NCBI GenBank assembly: GCA_045633565.1
Contig: JAZQYO010000006.1
Location: 1-64,000, forward strand
Length of the DNA: 64,000 bases
Direction: 5' to 3'
From: RGIG7450 sp045633565
GTDB taxonomy: Bacteria > Bacillota > Clostridia > RUG12999
In this document: positions 60,793 to 64,000 of the stretch, piece by piece
How positions within the stretch are numbered: the stretch's first letter is position 1
How the letters are laid out: each line of letters starts with the position of its first letter
Translations under genes and position numbers: made by a program
The notes under the pieces: generated by a model
The model's database searches: none
What the model was told of the DNA's origin: nothing
The model's input: the letters and a program-made list of their open reading frames with translations, nothing else

Positions 60793-61674
60793 ATGCAATA
60801 TATGAGAGAATCCCTTGATGATGAATATGGTTTTTTGACCTTGCAGGACAAAATTCTTGAAATTGCGGTTGATTTTGATAAGTTTTGCGCTGAAAACGAT
60901 ATTGAATACTGTCTTATGGGTGGATCGGCATTAGGTGCAAAACGTCATGGGGGATTTATACCCTGGGATGACGACCTTGATGTCTTTATGACACCTGATA
61001 ACTATGAAAAATTCAGAAAACTGTTTTCAGAATGTGGAGATAAAACAAAGTATTACCTGCAGGAGTGGGGCGCATTTGATGGTATGGTTACCATATCTAA
61101 AATCCGTGTGAATAATACTACTTATATTGAAGAAATTCTTGAAGATTATGATATGCATCACGGAATTTATATGGATATTTTTATCCTGCATACCTGCCCT
61201 AGCAACAAAATAGCACAATTACATCAATGTCTATGGGGAAAATACGTAATAATGAAGGGCCTTGCAGCAAGAGGATATAATCGCCGTGGCGGTTTTTTGG
61301 GCTTTGCACTTAAACTGATGAAGCTTTTCCCTGAAAGTTTTTTAGTTAAATATGGACTGAAACAGGTATACAAGTACAGAAATAAGGATACCGGCTATTA
61401 TTGCAATTTTCTGGGTAAGGCAGTGTTTAAAAATGCCATATACAAAAGAGAATGGTTTGACAATCCGGTTTATGCTCCTTTTGAGAAGGTGCAACTCAAG
61501 ATTCCTGAAAACATTCATGATTTTCTCGTTTTTCGGTTTGGTGATTATATGAAAACGCCTTCGAAAGACAGGATTAAATGGGAACAACATGCTAAAATGT
61601 GGGATACAGAAAATGATTTTAGAAAATATGTTTTAACTGTTTCAAATTTTTCTGATGAGAAAAAGCTTATATGA
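60793..61674 (+). CDS. LicD-family phosphotransferase
   Basis: The 293-residue protein belongs to the LicD/FKTN family, which transfers phosphocholine or another phospho-substituent to sugars. The signature YCLMGGSALGAKRHGGFIPW followed by DDDLDVFM lies near residues 38-66 and holds the metal-binding aspartates, and a conserved HGIYMDIFILHTCP lies near 122. The RBS is weak (AAGGCG). The nearby cytidylyltransferase could make the CDP-activated donor; the substituent is not known. Confidence 0.88.
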   Translation: MQYMRESLDDEYGFLTLQDKILEIAVDFDKFCAENDIEYCLMGGSALGAKRHGGFIPWDDDLDVFMTPDNYEKFRKLFSECGDKTKYYLQEWGAFDGMVTISKIRVNNTTYIEEILEDYDMHHGIYMDIFILHTCPSNKIAQLHQCLWGKYVIMKGLAARGYNRRGGFLGFALKLMKLFPESFLVKYGLKQVYKYRNKDTGYYCNFLGKAVFKNAIYKREWFDNPVYAPFEKVQLKIPENIHDFLVFRFGDYMKTPSKDRIKWEQHAKMWDTENDFRKYVLTVSNFSDEKKLI

Positions 61675-61702
61675 TTTTACCAACTATATGGAGGGAAAGC
61701 AA

Positions 61703-62530
61703 ATGCCGACATTTGAAATCCTCTGTGCAACAATGCACCAAACGGATTTTTCAAAAATAAATGAAATGAACATTCGGTCTAATGTAGTTTTTGCTAATCA
61801 GGCAGACAACACAGCATATGATGAATATGAATTTGACGGACATAAAGCAAAGATGATAACTACCGATACTCGTGGTGTTGGCATAAATCGCAACCTTGCA
61901 CTTATGTATGCCAGTGCCGATATATGTTTATTTGCAGATGATGATGTTGTCTATTTCGACGATATGGAACAAAAGGTGCTTGCGGAATTCGAGGCGCATC
62001 CTGATGCCGATATTATGATTTTTTATTTTGAGTCGGACAGCAAGGAAAGAGTGCCACGAAAATATGCTAAAACAAAAAGATGTGGCAGGTTTTCAAAAAT
62101 GTCATGGGGGGCAGTGAGAATTGCATTCAGACTTGAAAGTGTCATAAAAGCCAATGTGTGGTTTACAACGCTTTTTGGCGGTGGATGTCTGTTTCCTTCG
62201 GGTGAGGACAGCATGTGGCTCAATGATGCAAAAAAAAGAGGACTTACTTTTTATGTTTCGAAGGAAACAATAGGCAAGGTTTCCTATGCGACATCAACGT
62301 GGTTTACCGGATATGACGAGAAATTGTTTTATGGTAAAGGCGTGTATTATAAAGCCACTAGACCAAAGACAGTATATTTTTGGCTCATATATATTTTTTT
62401 CGTGTATATGAGAGTCAAAGGAATATCAATGTCAAAACGAATAAGATGGATGATTCGCGGAATTGACGGATATAAAAAAATGATGAGTTATGATGATTAT
62501 TGTGAGTATATAAAAAAGGAAAATAAATGA
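61703..62530 (+). CDS. Glycosyltransferase family 2-like protein
   Basis: The 275-residue protein has GT-A features: PTFEILCATMHQTDFSKINE at the N-terminus, DTRGVGINRNLALMYASADI near residue 60 and the metal-binding LFADDDVVYFDDM near 80. LFGGGCLFPSGEDSMWL near 158 contains a conserved ED pair. Two hydrophobic segments lie near the C-terminus (FWLIYIFFVYM). ATG 61703 has GGAGGG seven bases upstream, so I prefer it over an upstream in-frame ATG that overlaps licD. It ends in ATGA with the next gene. Confidence 0.82.
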   Translation: MPTFEILCATMHQTDFSKINEMNIRSNVVFANQADNTAYDEYEFDGHKAKMITTDTRGVGINRNLALMYASADICLFADDDVVYFDDMEQKVLAEFEAHPDADIMIFYFESDSKERVPRKYAKTKRCGRFSKMSWGAVRIAFRLESVIKANVWFTTLFGGGCLFPSGEDSMWLNDAKKRGLTFYVSKETIGKVSYATSTWFTGYDEKLFYGKGVYYKATRPKTVYFWLIYIFFVYMRVKGISMSKRIRWMIRGIDGYKKMMSYDDYCEYIKKENK

Positions 62531-63723
62531 ATATTTTGTTATTGAGTAGAATTATTCCAAAAGAGATTGAAAAAGAAGTGCGGTCAAAATCCCAAAATAC
62601 TATGCAGGACGCAGGAATAAGCCTGCAGGAAAGAATGATTGACGGATTTTTAAAAAACGGTGTGACCATGCAGCTTATAAACAAGATGCCTATTTTCTCC
62701 TACCCAAAATCATATTCGGATGCAATTGTCGGGGAAGAAAGATTTGGAGAAGACGAGGAAAATATTAATCTTGGGTTTGTTAATGTTTGCTACATAAAAC
62801 AACTTTTGGGATGCTTTTCATTTAAAAAACATATTCGAAAGTATGTGCAAAAAAACCAATCGCCAATAATCCTCTCCTATACTTTGGGTAAAGAATTCCT
62901 GAGGATGATTAAATATGCTAAAAAAGTTAATCCGAATGTGAAAAGTTGTGCCGTTGTTGCAGACTTACCGGAGTATATAGATTTATCATCAAATATTAGT
63001 CTGGCAAGAAAAATTTATTCAAAGATTACAAGCTGGCACATAAGAAAGTTATATAAATATGTGGACGCATATGTATTTTTGACAAAGCAAATGGCGAAAA
63101 AATTGCAGAATGATAAACCTTTTGTGGTTGTTGAGGGCATTGCAACCGATTCGTTTAAACAGCCCGTAAATATAGAGAAACAAAAAGAAAAAACAATTTT
63201 TTATGCGGGAACATTACATAAAAAATTTGGTGTTTTAAATTTGATGGATGCGTTTTTTAAAATCAAAGATGATTCATACAGACTGGTAATTTGCGGAACC
63301 GGAGATTCTGAAGAAATTATTAAAAAACAGGCGGAAAAAGATGGCAGAATAACTTTTCATTCAATACTGCCAAGACAGCAGGTTTTAAAAATTATGCAGC
63401 AGTCGACAGTAATTGTAAATCCAAGACAAAATAATGAGGAATTCACAAAGTACAGTTTCCCGTCAAAAAACCTTGAGGCGTTGTCATCAGGTGTTCCGTT
63501 TGTGGCGTATAAGCTGGACGGCATACCGGATGAATATGATGACTATATTTTTTATGTCAAGGGAAATACGGCGCAAAATTTGGCTGACACACTTATGAAG
63601 GTGTGTGAAATGCCTGAAACAGAGAGAAATAAATTATCAAAAAAGGCACGGGAGTTTGTGCTTGAAAATAAAAATGCGGTTGTTCAGACCCAAAAAATTA
63701 TAGAGCTAATAAACAGTTTATAG
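62527..63723 (+). CDS. Glycosyltransferase family 4, paralogue of the gene at 34521-35738
   Basis: The 398-residue GT-B protein has the C-terminal donor-site blocks IFYAGTLHKKFGVLNLMDAF near residue 223, LVICGTGDSEEI near 255, and TKYSFPSKNLEALSSGVP near 310 containing the EX7E-like acid. It shares its distinctive blocks TKYSFPSK and GIPDEYxDY with the glycosyltransferase of the second cluster, so the two are paralogues. It overlaps the preceding gene by four bases and is closed by a bidirectional terminator. Confidence 0.87.
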   Translation: MNILLLSRIIPKEIEKEVRSKSQNTMQDAGISLQERMIDGFLKNGVTMQLINKMPIFSYPKSYSDAIVGEERFGEDEENINLGFVNVCYIKQLLGCFSFKKHIRKYVQKNQSPIILSYTLGKEFLRMIKYAKKVNPNVKSCAVVADLPEYIDLSSNISLARKIYSKITSWHIRKLYKYVDAYVFLTKQMAKKLQNDKPFVVVEGIATDSFKQPVNIEKQKEKTIFYAGTLHKKFGVLNLMDAFFKIKDDSYRLVICGTGDSEEIIKKQAEKDGRITFHSILPRQQVLKIMQQSTVIVNPRQNNEEFTKYSFPSKNLEALSSGVPFVAYKLDGIPDEYDDYIFYVKGNTAQNLADTLMKVCEMPETERNKLSKKAREFVLENKNAVVQTQKIIELINSL

Positions 63724-63743
63724 GAAAAGAAAACAGCATATAA

Positions 63744-63768
63744 AAAGCCCTGCCATTGGCAGGGCTTT
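63744..63768. terminator. Bidirectional terminator
   Basis: The 11-bp stem AAAGCCCTGCC/GGCAGGGCTTT with loop ATT separates the third glycan cluster from the convergent small gene. Confidence 0.88.
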
Positions 63769-63771
63769 GTT

Positions 63772-63882
63772 TTATTGGTTTATAAATGTTTCTTCAGCCT
63801 TTTTCTGGGCTTCTTCAAGAATTTTTGTTGCCTCTGTTATGGCATTAAATAGAATTAAATACATTTCTTTATAGTTATCCAT
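63772..63882 (-). CDS. 36-residue conserved-looking small protein, copy 2
   Basis: This gene encodes 36 residues from ATG 63882 behind AAAGGAG. It shares NYKEMYLILFNAITEA and the following Glu/Lys-rich helix with the gene at 16632-16745; the differences are position 2, two residues near the C-terminus and one fewer residue at the end, while many third codon positions differ. That pattern indicates selection on the protein. As with copy 1 it is convergent with a preceding gene, shares a bidirectional terminator with it, and lies downstream of a GC-hairpin-terminated RNA. Its function is unknown. Confidence 0.75.
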   Translation of the reverse strand: MDNYKEMYLILFNAITEATKILEEAQKKAEETFINQ

Positions 63883-63916
63883 AGTAAAAACTCCTTTAAT
63901 TTGTTATTGACGCAAT

Positions 63917-64000
63917 AAAAAATGCGCCGGCGGAGCCGACGCACCAAAACGCCTTCTCCAAATTGCGAGACAATCCAAATAAGAAAACGAGATATATCAT
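63917..64000 (-). ncRNA. 6S-like RNA copy 2, 3' part only
   Basis: The minus strand ends in the hairpin TGCGCCGGC (63923-63931) pairing with 63935-63943, then six U residues, as in the RNA at 16855-17067. Upstream, TTTCTT and TTGTCTCGCAA align with TTTCTT and GTGTCTGGCGA of that copy. The 5' part lies beyond the window, so the closing helix cannot be tested. Confidence 0.45.

Noticed and set aside
1..64000. CRISPR arrays, prophage or insertion sequences
   Set aside because: I saw no regularly spaced repeats, no transposase, integrase or phage structural genes, and no target-site duplications around gene blocks.

Overview
The window looks like chromosomal DNA of a low-GC, anaerobic, endospore-forming Clostridia (Bacillota). 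The evidence is dipicolinate synthase dpaA/dpaB, a LysM-GH18 protein of the spore-cortex YaaH/SleL type, a SpoIID/LytB protein, a Bacillus-like darA-holB-ricT order, a 2[4Fe-4S] ferredoxin, several iron-dependent alcohol dehydrogenases, strong AGGAGG-type ribosome binding sites and sigma-A-like promoters. I see no rRNA, tRNA, CRISPR array, phage or insertion sequence. The species cannot be named from this sequence alone.

Layout. 1-400: intergenic DNA with terminators and a foldable element. 404-14959 (+): a long surface-polysaccharide operon with a GT2, a Wzx flippase, two ATP-grasp proteins of different families, a PP-loop protein, an N5-(carboxyethyl)ornithine-synthase-like dehydrogenase, a third ATP-grasp ligase, an RraA-like aldolase, a GNAT, a DegT aminotransferase, an acyltransferase-3, rfbA, rfbB and a DUF1015 gene. 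14999-16589: CPBP protease and YitT. 16632-17100 (-): a 37-residue small protein downstream of a 6S-like RNA. 17165-29493 (-): Na/Pi transporter, iron alcohol dehydrogenases with a HAD phosphatase, a two-component system, an RpiR regulator coupled to a TrpR-like/methyltransferase fusion, TrkH/TrkA and a cysteine-cluster protein. 29548-33278: asd, SpoIID-like and LysM-GH18. 33353-38048 (-): a second glycan cluster. 38166-47410 (-): housekeeping genes (ferredoxin, ricT, holB, darA, S41 protease, argS, murI, rodA). 47633-56073 (+): a DeoR-controlled operon joining polyol-phosphate dehydrogenases to a complete 2-oxoacid dehydrogenase complex with a fused E1. 56115-57029: an RNA-rich island. 57070-58534 (-): dpaB/dpaA. 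58688-63723 (+): a third glycan cluster beginning with the lipid-linked initiating transferase. 63772-64000 (-): a second copy of the small-protein/6S-like RNA module.

How the genes fit together. Three glycan clusters together supply an initiating sugar-1-phosphate transferase, glycosyltransferases, a flippase, nucleotide-sugar enzymes and decorating enzymes (LicD, cytidylyltransferase, ATP-grasp ligases, acyltransferases). I infer a decorated cell-surface polymer carrying amino-acid-like substituents.

The most novel-looking signals are in RNA and small-protein territory. (1) 56206-56571 has the layout of a par/Fst-like type I toxin-antitoxin locus: a 21-residue hydrophobic peptide, convergent promoters, a shared bidirectional terminator and direct repeats. 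(2) 56620-56779 is a pseudoknot-capable leader with mutually exclusive terminator and antiterminator pairings in front of a 76-residue protein of unknown function. (3) A duplicated module pairs a 6S-like RNA with a 36-37 residue protein.
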